Below are positions 9,483 to 18,565 of a DNA stretch of 64,000 bases, piece by piece. Position 1 is the stretch's first letter; every line of letters starts with the position of its first letter. Location: positions 124,001 through 188,000 of the forward strand of contig CAVTOO010000022.1 in the NCBI GenBank assembly GCA_963736355.1, written 5' to 3'. The DNA comes from CAVTOO01 sp963736355. GTDB taxonomy: Bacteria > Pseudomonadota > Alphaproteobacteria > Rhizobiales > Xanthobacteraceae. Position numbers and translations under genes: made by a program. The notes beneath the pieces are model-generated. The model ran no database searches. It was not told where the DNA came from and saw only the letters and a program-made list of their open reading frames with translations.

Positions 9483-9573
9483 TACGATGGGTTTGGCGGC
9501 CGTGGCTGGCGATGGGCGGGCATCGCAGACGCGTGCGTGCCTGCGCCACAAAACAATGTGAACGGATCGCGCC

Positions 9574-10026
9574 GTGACACTGTTCGTCTCCAATTTCACC
9601 CAGAAACTCGACGCCAAGGGTCGCGTCTCGATTTCCGGCCGCGTACCGCGCGATGCTTCAGCGCGAGCAGTCGGGAATCGTGTTTTGCTATCCGGCGCCG
9701 GAACGTGCGGCGATCGATGCCGGCGGTCAGGCGCTGATCGAGGAAATGCGCCGTTTCATCGAGCGGTTCCCGGAGGCGTCAGCGGAGCGCGAGCAATTTG
9801 CAGCCGCGCTCTACGGCACCAGCGAGACCCTGAAGATCGACAGCGAGGGGCGGCTGGTGTTGCCGGAGAGCCTGAAGGTTCATGCCGGCATCGGTGGCAG
9901 CGTGACCTTCGTCGGGCTCGGTCACAAGTTTCAGATGTGGGAGCCGGAGCGGTTTCAGATGCAACTCGTGCAGGCACCGCGCGCGTGCGCGCGCTGCGCG
10001 TCCCGGCGGCGAACGGGGGCGCATGA
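9574..10026 (+). CDS. mraZ: Transcriptional regulator and DNA-binding protein MraZ (frameshifted)
   Basis: MraZ, about 150 residues, is the repressor encoded first in the dcw cluster and binds the TGGG repeats upstream. Two AbrB-like swapped-hairpin halves are seen: FTQKLDAKGRVSI near the N-terminus and LKIDSEGRLVLPESL in the middle. The GTG start at 9574 begins TLFVSNFTQ. The frame is lost near 9640, the middle (AMLQREQSG...ERFQMQLV) is read in another frame, and the original frame returns near 9975 to give TARVRALRVPAANGGA and the stop. Restoring an A near 9977 gives a smooth LVQATARVRAL. The TGA overlaps the rsmH ATG (ATGA), as usual in this operon. Confidence 0.85.
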   Translation: MTLFVSNFTQKLDAKGRVSISGRVPRDASARAVGNRVLLSGAGTCGDRCRRSGADRGNAPFHRAVPGGVSGARAICSRALRHQRDPEDRQRGAAGVAGEPEGSCRHRWQRDLRRARSQVSDVGAGAVSDATRAGTARVRALRVPAANGGA

Positions 10027-11027
10027 CGAACGACCCGCGCCATACTCCCGTGCTCGGACCGCAAGCCGTTGCGATGCTGAATCTGCGCGCCGGCGGGGTT
10101 TATCTCGATGCGACCTTCGGCGCCGGGGGCTATTCACGGCTGATGCTTGAGGCGGCCGATTGCCGCGTCATCGGCGTTGACCGCGATCGGTCCGCCATCG
10201 CCGGCGGCGCGAGCCTTGTCGATTCGATGAACGGCCGTCTCACGCTGGTCGAAGGCCGTTTCTCCGAGCTGGCCGAGATCGCCGAATCCGAAAACGCCGT
10301 GCCGCTCGACGGCATCGTCATGGATATCGGCGTCTCGTCGATGCAGCTCGACGAAGCCGCGCGCGGGGTTCTCGTTCCGCTTCGACGGCCCGCTCGACAT
10401 GCGCATGGGCGGCGGCGGCCCGAGCGCCGCCGACATCGTCGCGCATGCGTCCGAGACGACGCTGGCCAATATCATCTTCCAGTTCGGCGAAGAGCGTCAT
10501 TCACGCCGCATCGCGCGCGCCATTGTTGCGGCGCGGACCGAAGACGCCGATCACGACGACGCGGCAGCTGGCCGACATCGTGTCGCGCGTGCTGCGGTCG
10601 CAAGCCCGGCCACATTCATCCGGCGACGCGGACATTCCAGGCGCTGCGCATCTTCGTCAATGAAGAGCTGGACGAACTTGAAGCCGCGTTGCGCGCCGCC
10701 GAGCGCGTGCTGAAGCCGGGCGGCCGGCTTGCTGTCGTCTCGTTCCATTCGCTCGAGGATCGTATCGTCAAGACCTTCATGATCGAGCGCAGCCAGACCG
10801 GCGGCGGCTCGCGCCATCGGCCGGAAGTCGCGCGCGCCGTGCCGACATTCACCGTTCTGACCAAGCGTCCGACGGTTGCGGACGAGTCCGAGATTGCCGC
10901 CAATCCGCGTGCGCGCTCTGCGAAGCTGCGCGGCGCGGAGCGCACGGACGCGCCGGCGCGCGATGATGGCGATGCTGTCGGATCGCATACGCTACCGAGC
11001 CTCGAAGCCGCGGCGGGAGGAGCTTAA
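10023..11027 (+). CDS. rsmH: 16S rRNA (cytosine1402-N4)-methyltransferase (three frameshifts, frame restored)
   Basis: RsmH (MraW) methylates C1402 of 16S rRNA with S-adenosylmethionine. The N-terminus HTPVLGPQAV, the SAM motif DATFGAGGY and MDIGVSSMQLD, and the C-terminal KPGHIHPATRTFQALRIFVN and VVSFHSLEDRIVK are all clear. Although the reading frame stays open throughout, about 80 residues in the middle are out of frame. An extra G near 10368, an indel near 10547 and an extra C near 10603 move the conserved text through the two other frames (FRFDGPLDMRMGGG, EERHSRRIARAIV, TTTRQLADIVSRVL) and back. A gene caller would report a normal-length but partly garbled protein. Confidence 0.88.
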   Translation: MTNDPRHTPVLGPQAVAMLNLRAGGVYLDATFGAGGYSRLMLEAADCRVIGVDRDRSAIAGGASLVDSMNGRLTLVEGRFSELAEIAESENAVPLDGIVMDIGVSSMQLDEAARGVLVPLRRPARHAHGRRRPERRRHRRACVRDDAGQYHLPVRRRASFTPHRARHCCGADRRRRSRRRGSWPTSCRACCGRKPGHIHPATRTFQALRIFVNEELDELEAALRAAERVLKPGGRLAVVSFHSLEDRIVKTFMIERSQTGGGSRHRPEVARAVPTFTVLTKRPTVADESEIAANPRARSAKLRGAERTDAPARDDGDAVGSHTLPSLEAAAGGA

Positions 11028-11030
11028 GAC

Positions 11031-11405
11031 ATGCGTCTTCTGCATCTCATGGTGATCGGCACGCTGCTGTTCGCAGCCGCCTATGTCTATCGCATCAAGA
11101 TGGAATCGACCGTGCGCACCGAGCGCGTCATGCAGTTGCGCGCCGATTTGCGCAACGAGCGTGAGGCGGTTGCGGCGCTGCGCGCGGAATGGTCACGGCT
11201 CGACAACCCGGCGCGGCTGCAAGCCCTGGCGCAGCGCCATACGTCGCTGCGTCGCATGGACGCGACACAATTCGACACATTGGCCAATCTGCCGGCGAAA
11301 CCGGCGCCGCTGAAGCCGGAGCCGGCCGACCCCATCGGCGCGATGATCGACGAAACCGATTCCGATCTGACCAGTTCCATTGCTTCGCAGAGTGAGGGGC
11401 AATGA
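11031..11405 (+). CDS. ftsL: Cell division protein FtsL
   Basis: The 124-residue bitopic membrane protein has a short cytoplasmic end, one membrane helix (about residues 4-20), then a periplasmic coiled-coil segment (about 25-85; ERVMQLRADLRNEREAVAAL). FtsL works with FtsQ and FtsB to activate FtsWI at the septum. Identification rests on topology and on the fixed place between rsmH and ftsI; sequence conservation of FtsL is low. The stop overlaps the ftsI ATG. Confidence 0.88.
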   Translation: MRLLHLMVIGTLLFAAAYVYRIKMESTVRTERVMQLRADLRNEREAVAALRAEWSRLDNPARLQALAQRHTSLRRMDATQFDTLANLPAKPAPLKPEPADPIGAMIDETDSDLTSSIASQSEGQ

Positions 11406-13147
11406 CCGACATGGCCGCTCACAATCGCAGCAAGGCGGCACCGCGCCCGCGCTGGTATCGCAACCTGCTCTATGTCCACGGCGTCGATCGCCAGATCAAG
11501 GCGCGCGCGCGCGTCGGTCTCGCCATCCTCATGTTCTGCGCGATCTATGCCGTCATTGCCGGGCGGCTGGTAATGTTTGCAGCCTCGAGCGATCCGCAAA
11601 GCGGACAACGCCGCGCCGCCCAGGAAGTCACCGCGACCGCGCGGCCTGACATTGTCGACCGCAACGGACTCATTCTTGCAACCGACGTCCGGTCGCCATC
11701 ATTGTTCGGTGAGCCGCGCCGTCTGATCGATGTCGACGAGGCCGTGGAGCTTCTGACGGGAGCGCTGCCCGATCTCGATACCGGCGAAGCGCGCGAGCGG
11801 CTGTCGTCCAAAAAGGGCTTCGTCTGGCTCAAGCGCGAAATCACGCCGCAGCAGCAGCGCGACATTCACAATTTTGGCCTGCCCGGCATCGGTTTTCTGC
11901 GCGAGAACCGGCGCATTTATCCGAACGCCGCCGAAGTCTCGCATCTGATCGGTCACGTCAACATCGACAACCAGGGCATCGCCGGCATCGAGAAGTGGCT
12001 CGACGGCAACGGGCTTGCCGATCTGCACCGCGCCGGCTTCGCGTCCGACCGCCAGCAGACGCCGGTCGAACTCGCGGTCGATATCCGCGTGCAGCACGCG
12101 CTGCGCGACGAATTGCTCAAGGCGCAAGAGAAGTACAAGGCCAAGGCCGCCGCAGGCCTCGTCTCCGATGTCCGCACCGGCGAGATCGTGGCGATGGTCT
12201 CTGTGCCGGACTACGACCCGAATAATCCGAAAGAGGCCAACGATCCGACTCGCATCAATCGCCTCACCACCGGCGTGTACGAGATGGGCTCGACCTTCAA
12301 GGCGCTGACGTTGGCGATGGCGCTGGATTCCGGCAAGGCGAACCTCAATACCCTGTTCGATGCGCGGGCCAATCTGCGCTACGGCCGGTTCTCGATCGGC
12401 GACACCCACCCGCTGCGTCGCGCCATCACGCTGACCGAAGTCTTCACTTTCTCGTCGAACATCGGTGCCGCGCGCGTGGCGCTGTCGCAGGGTGTCGATG
12501 CGCACAAGGCCTTCCTGAAAAAACTCGGCCAGCTCGACCGGCTGCGGACCGAGTTGCCCGAGAGCGCGGAGCCGATCGTGCCGAAGCGCTGGGGCGAACT
12601 GAACACTGTCACCATCGCCTTCGGCCACGGCCTTTCGGTGGCGCCGCTGCAGGCGGTGATGGGGATCAATGCGCTGGTCAATGGCGGTTATCTTATTCCG
12701 CCGACGTTCCTGAAGCGCACACAGGCAGATGCGATGAAACTCGCCAAGCAGGTGGTGAAGCCTGACACCAGCGAGAAGATGCGCTACCTGATGCGCGCCA
12801 ACGCGGAGAAGGGCACCGCGAAGTCTGCCGACGTGAAGGGCTATTACGTTGGCGGCAAGACCGGCACGTCCGAGAAGGTCGTCAACGGCCGCTATGCCAA
12901 GAAGTTGGTGCTGAACTCCTTCACCGCGATCATGCCCGCCGACAATCCGCGCTACCAGCTTCTGATCATGCTGGACGAGCCTCAGCCGCTGCCGGAAACG
13001 CACGGCTTCATCACCTCGGGCTGGAATGCGGTGCCGACCGGCGCCAAGGTCATCGAACGCATCGCCCCGCTGCTGGGCATGCAGCCGCGCTTCGACCTGC
13101 CGCCGTCCGAACGCCTTATTCTGGCTTCATCCAAGGAGGCCCGATAG
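11402..13147 (+). CDS. ftsI: Peptidoglycan D,D-transpeptidase FtsI (PBP3)
   Basis: The 581-residue class B penicillin-binding protein is the septal transpeptidase. It has an N-terminal membrane helix (about 40-62), a PBP dimerisation/pedestal domain, and a transpeptidase domain with the three active-site motifs: SxxK at Ser297-Lys300 (GSTFK), SxN at Ser351-Asn353 (SSN) and KTG at 486-488. These are the beta-lactam target motifs and all are intact. The start overlaps the ftsL stop (ATGA) and murE follows after 28 bases. Confidence 0.97.
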   Translation: MTDMAAHNRSKAAPRPRWYRNLLYVHGVDRQIKARARVGLAILMFCAIYAVIAGRLVMFAASSDPQSGQRRAAQEVTATARPDIVDRNGLILATDVRSPSLFGEPRRLIDVDEAVELLTGALPDLDTGEARERLSSKKGFVWLKREITPQQQRDIHNFGLPGIGFLRENRRIYPNAAEVSHLIGHVNIDNQGIAGIEKWLDGNGLADLHRAGFASDRQQTPVELAVDIRVQHALRDELLKAQEKYKAKAAAGLVSDVRTGEIVAMVSVPDYDPNNPKEANDPTRINRLTTGVYEMGSTFKALTLAMALDSGKANLNTLFDARANLRYGRFSIGDTHPLRRAITLTEVFTFSSNIGAARVALSQGVDAHKAFLKKLGQLDRLRTELPESAEPIVPKRWGELNTVTIAFGHGLSVAPLQAVMGINALVNGGYLIPPTFLKRTQADAMKLAKQVVKPDTSEKMRYLMRANAEKGTAKSADVKGYYVGGKTGTSEKVVNGRYAKKLVLNSFTAIMPADNPRYQLLIMLDEPQPLPETHGFITSGWNAVPTGAKVIERIAPLLGMQPRFDLPPSERLILASSKEAR

Positions 13148-13175
13148 GCGCCGTTCAGGCTGCCGGGGGAACCGG

Positions 13176-14618
13176 ATGAAGCTTCGCGAACTCCTCAACG
13201 GACTGGCTGATTGCCCCGCCGCACTTGGCGAGGTCGAGGTTGCGGGCGCCAGCGCCGACAGCCGCGAGATCAAGGCCGGAGACGTGTTCTTTGCGCTCTC
13301 GGGTGCAAAGGCGGACGGCGCGAAGTTCGCTGAGCAAGCGCTGGCCAAGGGCGCACTCGCCGTCATCAGCGATCATCTTGCCGCGCACGGAAAAATCATT
13401 CACGTCGACAATGCACGGCGCGTTCTGGCGCTCGCGGCGGCGCGGCTTTTCCCACATCAGCCGTCGACGATCGTGGCCGTCACCGGCACCAGCGGCAAGA
13501 CATCGGTCGCCGCTTTCACGCAGCAAATCTGGGCCCACTCCGGACACCTCGCCGCGAGCCTCGGTACCATCGGCGTGGTTGCGCCGTCGCGCACATCTTA
13601 CGGATCGCTGACGACGCCCGATCCGATTGGGCTGCATCGCGCGGTCGACGAACTTGCGACCAAGGACAAGGTTACGCATCTCGTGGTCGAGGCGTCCTCG
13701 CATGGGCTGCATCAGCATCGCCTCGACGGCTTGCGCATCAGCGCCGGCGCCTTCACCAATCTGTCGCGCGACCACATGGATTATCATCCGAGCGTCGAGG
13801 ACTACCTCGCCGCGAAACTGCGGCTGTTCTCCGAGCTCGTGCAGCCGGGCGGTGCGGCGGTCATTGCCGCCGATCACGACGAGGCCGACCGTGTCATCGC
13901 TGCATCGCAGGCGCGCGGGTTGCGGATCATGACCGTCGGCCGCAACGGCGGCACCGTCAAGCTGCGCAATGTGGCGATCGAAGGCTTCTCCCAGCGCATC
14001 GACATTTCCTATGAAGGCAAAGACCAGACGCTGATGTTGCCGCTTGTCGGCGCGTTCCAGATCGAGAATGCGCTTGTGGCCGCCGCGCTCGCGATTGCGA
14101 CCGGCAGCGACGCGGCCCGCGTCTTTGCCACGCTTGAGGATTTGCATGGCGCGCCCGGCCGCCTTGAGCGCGTCGGTGAGCGCAACGGCGCGCCGATTTT
14201 TATCGACTATGCCCACAAGCCCGATGCATTGGCCAAGGCGCTTGAGGCGCTGAGGCCCTTCGCGCGCCGCCGGCTCGTCGTCGTATTTGGTTGCGGCGGC
14301 GACCGTGACGCCGGCAAGCGACCGTTGATGGGCGAGATCGCTGCGGCGAATGCGGACGATGTGATCGTGACCGATGACAATCCGCGCAGCGAAAACCCCG
14401 ACACGATCCGCGCCGCCATTCTCGCGGCCGCGCCGGGCGCGCGCGACATCGCCGACCGCGCTATTGCGATTCGCACGGCGGTCGAGCAGTTGCAGGACGG
14501 CGATGTGCTGCTTGTCGCCGGCAAGGGTCATGAGACGGGACAGATTGTCGGCACCCGCGTGCTGCCGTTCTCCGATCACGAGGCGGTTGCGGCCGCGCTC
14601 GAAGGCAAGGTCGCATGA
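13176..14618 (+). CDS. murE: UDP-MurNAc-L-Ala-D-Glu:meso-diaminopimelate ligase
   Basis: The 480-residue ATP-dependent ligase adds the third stem-peptide residue in the cytoplasm. The P-loop is GTSGKTS at about 107-113. The substrate-selecting motif DNPR (in DDNPRSENP) is the meso-diaminopimelate version, so the wall is mDAP type. I chose ATG 13176 (MKLRELL) because upstream codons in the same frame overlap ftsI and do not look like MurE. It overlaps murF by the ATGA at its end. Confidence 0.96.
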   Translation: MKLRELLNGLADCPAALGEVEVAGASADSREIKAGDVFFALSGAKADGAKFAEQALAKGALAVISDHLAAHGKIIHVDNARRVLALAAARLFPHQPSTIVAVTGTSGKTSVAAFTQQIWAHSGHLAASLGTIGVVAPSRTSYGSLTTPDPIGLHRAVDELATKDKVTHLVVEASSHGLHQHRLDGLRISAGAFTNLSRDHMDYHPSVEDYLAAKLRLFSELVQPGGAAVIAADHDEADRVIAASQARGLRIMTVGRNGGTVKLRNVAIEGFSQRIDISYEGKDQTLMLPLVGAFQIENALVAAALAIATGSDAARVFATLEDLHGAPGRLERVGERNGAPIFIDYAHKPDALAKALEALRPFARRRLVVVFGCGGDRDAGKRPLMGEIAAANADDVIVTDDNPRSENPDTIRAAILAAAPGARDIADRAIAIRTAVEQLQDGDVLLVAGKGHETGQIVGTRVLPFSDHEAVAAALEGKVA

Positions 14619-16048
14619 GCGAGATGCTATGGACCTCCGCCGATATGTTGCAGGCGATGTCTGCGGCTGCGTCCGGCCAATTGCCGGACGGCATCACCGG
14701 TCTGTCGATCGACACCCGCACGCTGAAGCCGGGCGAAGCCTATTTCGCCATCAAGGGCGACGTCCATGACGGTCACGCTTTCGTCGCCGCTGCGCTGAAG
14801 GCCGGCGCCGGGCTTGCGGTCGTCGCGCGCGACAAGCGCAGCGAATATCCGGCCGATGCGCCGCTGCTCATCGTCGACGACGTCCTGGATGGACTGCGCG
14901 CGCTGGCGCATGCCGCGCGTGCGCGCACCAGGGCCAAGATCATCGCAGTCACCGGCTCCGTCGGCAAAACCACCACCAAGGAAGCATTGCTGCTGGCGCT
15001 GTCCGCCGATGGCCCGACGCATGCCTCGGTGGCGTCGTTCAACAATCACTGGGGCGTGCCGCTGTCGCTGGCGCGCTGCCCGGCCTCGGCCAAATATGCC
15101 GTGTTCGAAATCGGCATGAATCACGCGGGCGAAATCACGCCGCTGACTCAGATGGTGAAGCCCGACATCGCCGTCATCACCACCATCGAGCCCGTGCATC
15201 TGGAATTCTTCGGAACGCTGGAGGCGATTGCCGACGCCAAGGCGGAGATTTTCTCCGGCGCGAAGGGCGGCATGGCCGTGCTCAACCGCGACAATGGCCA
15301 ATACGAACGGCTGAAGTCTGCGGCCGAAGCCGCGGGCGTGTCGCGGATCGTCTCCTTCGGCGAGCACAAGGATGCCGATGCAAGACTGATCGACTGTGCG
15401 CTGCGCCCGACTTGCTCGTGTGTGCATGCCGATATTCTGGGGCAGGACATCTCCTACAAGATCGCCATGCCGGGCCGGCATCTGGTGATGAATTCCCTTG
15501 CGGTGCTGTCGGCTGCGACGCTCGCCGGCGCAGATCTCGCCATCGCGGCGCTGGCACTCGCAAAGATGACGCCGCCGCCGGGGCGCGGCGCACGTGAACA
15601 ACTCGCTGTCGCGGGCGGTACTGCGCTACTGGTCGATGAAAGCTACAACGCCAACCCTGCATCGATGCGTGCCGCACTCACCGTGCTCGGGCAGGCCGAT
15701 ATCGGTTCGCGCGGCCGGCGCATTGCCGTGCTCGGCGATATGCTGGAACTCGGCCCCGATGCCCCCGATCTGCATCGCTCTCTCGCCGGGGCGATCAAGG
15801 CCAATAATATCGATCTGGTCTTCTGCAGCGGCCCCCTGATGCAAAATCTGTTCGACGCTCTTCCACCGGCGCAGCGTGGGGGCTATGCCACGAGCTCCGC
15901 CGGGTTAGAGGCCGGTGTCACGGCGGCCATCCGCGCCGGCGACGTTGTGATGGTCAAGGGTTCGGCCGGTTCGAAAATGAAAATCATCGTCGCGGCGCTC
16001 GAGCGTCGCTATCCGCGCAACGCCGCGCTCGACGACGCAGCCGTTTAA
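14615..16048 (+). CDS. murF: UDP-MurNAc-tripeptide:D-Ala-D-Ala ligase
   Basis: The 477-residue Mur ligase adds D-Ala-D-Ala to complete the UDP-MurNAc-pentapeptide. The P-loop is GSVGKTTTKEAL, the central motif FNNHWGVPLSLAR is typical of MurF, and DESYNANPASM marks the C-terminal domain start. The ATG overlaps the murE TGA, and mraY follows after 9 bases. The length is normal for the family. Confidence 0.96.
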   Translation: MSEMLWTSADMLQAMSAAASGQLPDGITGLSIDTRTLKPGEAYFAIKGDVHDGHAFVAAALKAGAGLAVVARDKRSEYPADAPLLIVDDVLDGLRALAHAARARTRAKIIAVTGSVGKTTTKEALLLALSADGPTHASVASFNNHWGVPLSLARCPASAKYAVFEIGMNHAGEITPLTQMVKPDIAVITTIEPVHLEFFGTLEAIADAKAEIFSGAKGGMAVLNRDNGQYERLKSAAEAAGVSRIVSFGEHKDADARLIDCALRPTCSCVHADILGQDISYKIAMPGRHLVMNSLAVLSAATLAGADLAIAALALAKMTPPPGRGAREQLAVAGGTALLVDESYNANPASMRAALTVLGQADIGSRGRRIAVLGDMLELGPDAPDLHRSLAGAIKANNIDLVFCSGPLMQNLFDALPPAQRGGYATSSAGLEAGVTAAIRAGDVVMVKGSAGSKMKIIVAALERRYPRNAALDDAAV

Positions 16049-16057
16049 GGTTTCGAC

Positions 16058-17140
16058 ATGCTCATTTGGCTCATCGAATTTGCTGACCAGTTCTCGGCGC
16101 TGAACGTGTTTCGCTACATCACGTTCCGCACCGGCGGCGCCGTCGTCACGGCCGCATTGTTTGTGTTCCTGTTCGGGCCGTGGATCATCGATCAGCTGCG
16201 TGATCGCCAGGGCAAGGGCCAGCCGATCCGTACCGACGGTCCGAAGTCGCATTTTTCCAAGGCCGGCACGCCGACCATGGGTGGCTTGATGATCCTGTCG
16301 GGCGTCGTCGTCTCGACACTCCTTTGGGCCAACCCGCGCAATCCCTATGTCTGGATCGTGCTGTGCGTGACGCTCGGCTTCGGTTTCGTCGGCTTCTATG
16401 ACGACTATCTCAAAGTGACCAAGCAGACGCATGCGGGGTTCTCCGGCCGCACGCGCCTGTTGATCGAAGCAGCACTCGCGTTGTGCGCCTGCGCGGCTGT
16501 GATCTGGGTCGGCCGCGCGCCGATGTCGAGTTCGCTGGCGTTGCCTTTCTTGAAGGGCCTGATCTTCGACATGGGCATCTTCTACGCGGTGTTCGGCGCC
16601 TTCATCATCGTCGGCGCGGGCAATGCTGTGAATCTCACCGACGGACTCGATGGTCTGGCCATCGTGCCGGTGATGATTGCGTCCGCGAGCTTCGGCCTGA
16701 TTGCCTATCTCGCGGGTAACGCCATCTACTCGGATTATCTGCAGCTCAACTTCATCCCCGGCACCGGCGAGCTTGCGGTGCTATGCGGCGCGATGATCGG
16801 CGCCGGGCTCGGATTCCTGTGGTTCAACGCGCCGCCCGCCAACATCTTCATGGGCGACACCGGATCGCTGGCGCTCGGCGGCATGCTCGGTACGATCGCG
16901 GTCGCGACCAAGCACGAGATCGTGCTCGCGGTGATCGGCGGATTGTTTGTGCTCGAGGCGGTCTCGGTGATCGTGCAGGTCGTGTCGTTCAAGCTCACCG
17001 GCAAGCGCATCTTCCGCATGGCGCCGATTCATCATCATTTCGAACAGCTCGGCTGGACCGAGCCGCAGATCGTGATCCGGTTCTGGATCATCTCGGTGAT
17101 CCTGGCGCTCGCCGGTCTGTCTTCGCTCAAGCTCAGGTAA
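16058..17140 (+). CDS. mraY: Phospho-N-acetylmuramoyl-pentapeptide transferase MraY
   Basis: The 360-residue polytopic inner membrane enzyme (about ten helices) makes lipid I by moving phospho-MurNAc-pentapeptide to undecaprenyl phosphate. Motifs seen are PTMGGL near the start, FYDDYLKV, NLTDGLDGLAI and MGDTGSLALGG (metal and catalytic Asp residues), and the loop PIHHHFE. All are intact and the length is standard. Confidence 0.97.
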   Translation: MLIWLIEFADQFSALNVFRYITFRTGGAVVTAALFVFLFGPWIIDQLRDRQGKGQPIRTDGPKSHFSKAGTPTMGGLMILSGVVVSTLLWANPRNPYVWIVLCVTLGFGFVGFYDDYLKVTKQTHAGFSGRTRLLIEAALALCACAAVIWVGRAPMSSSLALPFLKGLIFDMGIFYAVFGAFIIVGAGNAVNLTDGLDGLAIVPVMIASASFGLIAYLAGNAIYSDYLQLNFIPGTGELAVLCGAMIGAGLGFLWFNAPPANIFMGDTGSLALGGMLGTIAVATKHEIVLAVIGGLFVLEAVSVIVQVVSFKLTGKRIFRMAPIHHHFEQLGWTEPQIVIRFWIISVILALAGLSSLKLR

Positions 17141-17155
17141 GGGTGCGCACGTAAG

Positions 17156-18565
17156 ATGATTCCGGTCACCACATTCAGCGGCAAGCGCGTCGCAGTGTTC
17201 GGCCTCGGCGGGTCGGGCCTTGCGAGCTGCCATGCGCTGAAGGCGGGCGGCGCCGATGTCGTTGCGTGCGACGACAATGCCGACAAGCAGGCCGAGGCTG
17301 CGCGCGCCGGCTTCACCACCGCCAATCTGCGCGATGCCGATTGGAGAAGCTTCGCCGCGCTTGTGCTGACGCCAGGTGTGCCGCTGACGCATCCGGTGCC
17401 GCACTGGAGTGTCCTCAAGGCGCGCGAGGCTGGCGTCGAAGTCATCGGCGACATCGAGTTATTTTGCCGCGAGCGGCGCGCGCACGCGCCGAATACGCCC
17501 TTCGTTGCCATTACCGGCACCAATGGAAAATCGACCACAACGGCCTTGATCGCGCATCTGATGCGCGAGGCGGGCTACGACACCCAGCTCGGCGGCAATA
17601 TCGGCACTGCGATCCTGTCGCTCGAGCCACCGCGCAACGGTCGTGTGCATGTGATCGAAGTCTCGTCCTATCAGATCGATCTCGCGCCCTCGCTCGATCC
17701 AAGCGTCGGCATTCTTATCAACCTGTCGGAAGACCACATCGATCGTCACGGCACCATGGCGAACTACGCCCAGGTCAAAGAGCGCCTCGTCGCCGGCGTG
17801 CAGCCGAACGGCACCGCCGTGATCGGCGTCGATGACGATTGGTGCCAGGCCATTGCCGACCGCGTCGAGCAGGCCGGCCGGCGCGTCGTGCGCATTTCGG
17901 TGCGGCGTCCATTGTCGGACGGTCTCTACGCCGAAGGCGAGCGGCTGGTTGAGGCCTCGACGGCGGCCAAGATCGAGATCGCGCGGTTAGGGGGCATCGG
18001 CTCGCTGCGCGGGACGCACAACGCGCAGAACGCAGCCTGCGCCAGCGCGGCGGTGCGCGCGCTGGGTCTCGCGCCGGATGCGATTCAAAAGGGTCTGCGC
18101 TCGTTTCCCGGTCTGGCGCATCGCATGGAGCAGGTCGGCCATCGCCACGGCGTGCTGTTCGTCAACGATTCCAAGGGCACCAATGCGGATGCGGCCGCGC
18201 GTGCGCTGTCGTCCTTCGACGATATTTACTGGATCGCGGGCGGCAAGCCGAAGGCCGGCGGCATCACTTCGCTGACCGAGTTTTTCCCGCGCATCCGCAA
18301 GGCTTACCTGATCGGCGAGGCGGCGCAGGATTTTTCCACGACGCTGGGTAGCCGCGTCAAGCACGACATCAGCGGCACGCTCGACGTCGCGATACGTCAG
18401 GCGGCGCAGGATGCGGAAGCATCAGGCAGTGAGTCGCCCGTGGTGCTGCTGTCGCCGGCCTGCGCATCGTTCGATCAGTTTCCGAATTTCGAGAAACGCG
18501 GCGAAAGCTTCCGCGATCTGGTGATGGCGCTCGGCGCCGTCGAGCCAATGAGGGTCCAGCCATGA
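17156..18565 (+). CDS. murD: UDP-MurNAc-L-alanine:D-glutamate ligase
   Basis: The 469-residue Mur ligase adds D-Glu. It has an N-terminal UDP-binding Rossmann segment (VFGLGGSGLA), P-loop GTNGKSTTTAL, and the C-terminal NDSKGTNADAAARAL motif typical of MurD. It ends in an ATGA overlap with ftsW, implying coupled translation. Confidence 0.96.
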   Translation: MIPVTTFSGKRVAVFGLGGSGLASCHALKAGGADVVACDDNADKQAEAARAGFTTANLRDADWRSFAALVLTPGVPLTHPVPHWSVLKAREAGVEVIGDIELFCRERRAHAPNTPFVAITGTNGKSTTTALIAHLMREAGYDTQLGGNIGTAILSLEPPRNGRVHVIEVSSYQIDLAPSLDPSVGILINLSEDHIDRHGTMANYAQVKERLVAGVQPNGTAVIGVDDDWCQAIADRVEQAGRRVVRISVRRPLSDGLYAEGERLVEASTAAKIEIARLGGIGSLRGTHNAQNAACASAAVRALGLAPDAIQKGLRSFPGLAHRMEQVGHRHGVLFVNDSKGTNADAAARALSSFDDIYWIAGGKPKAGGITSLTEFFPRIRKAYLIGEAAQDFSTTLGSRVKHDISGTLDVAIRQAAQDAEASGSESPVVLLSPACASFDQFPNFEKRGESFRDLVMALGAVEPMRVQP

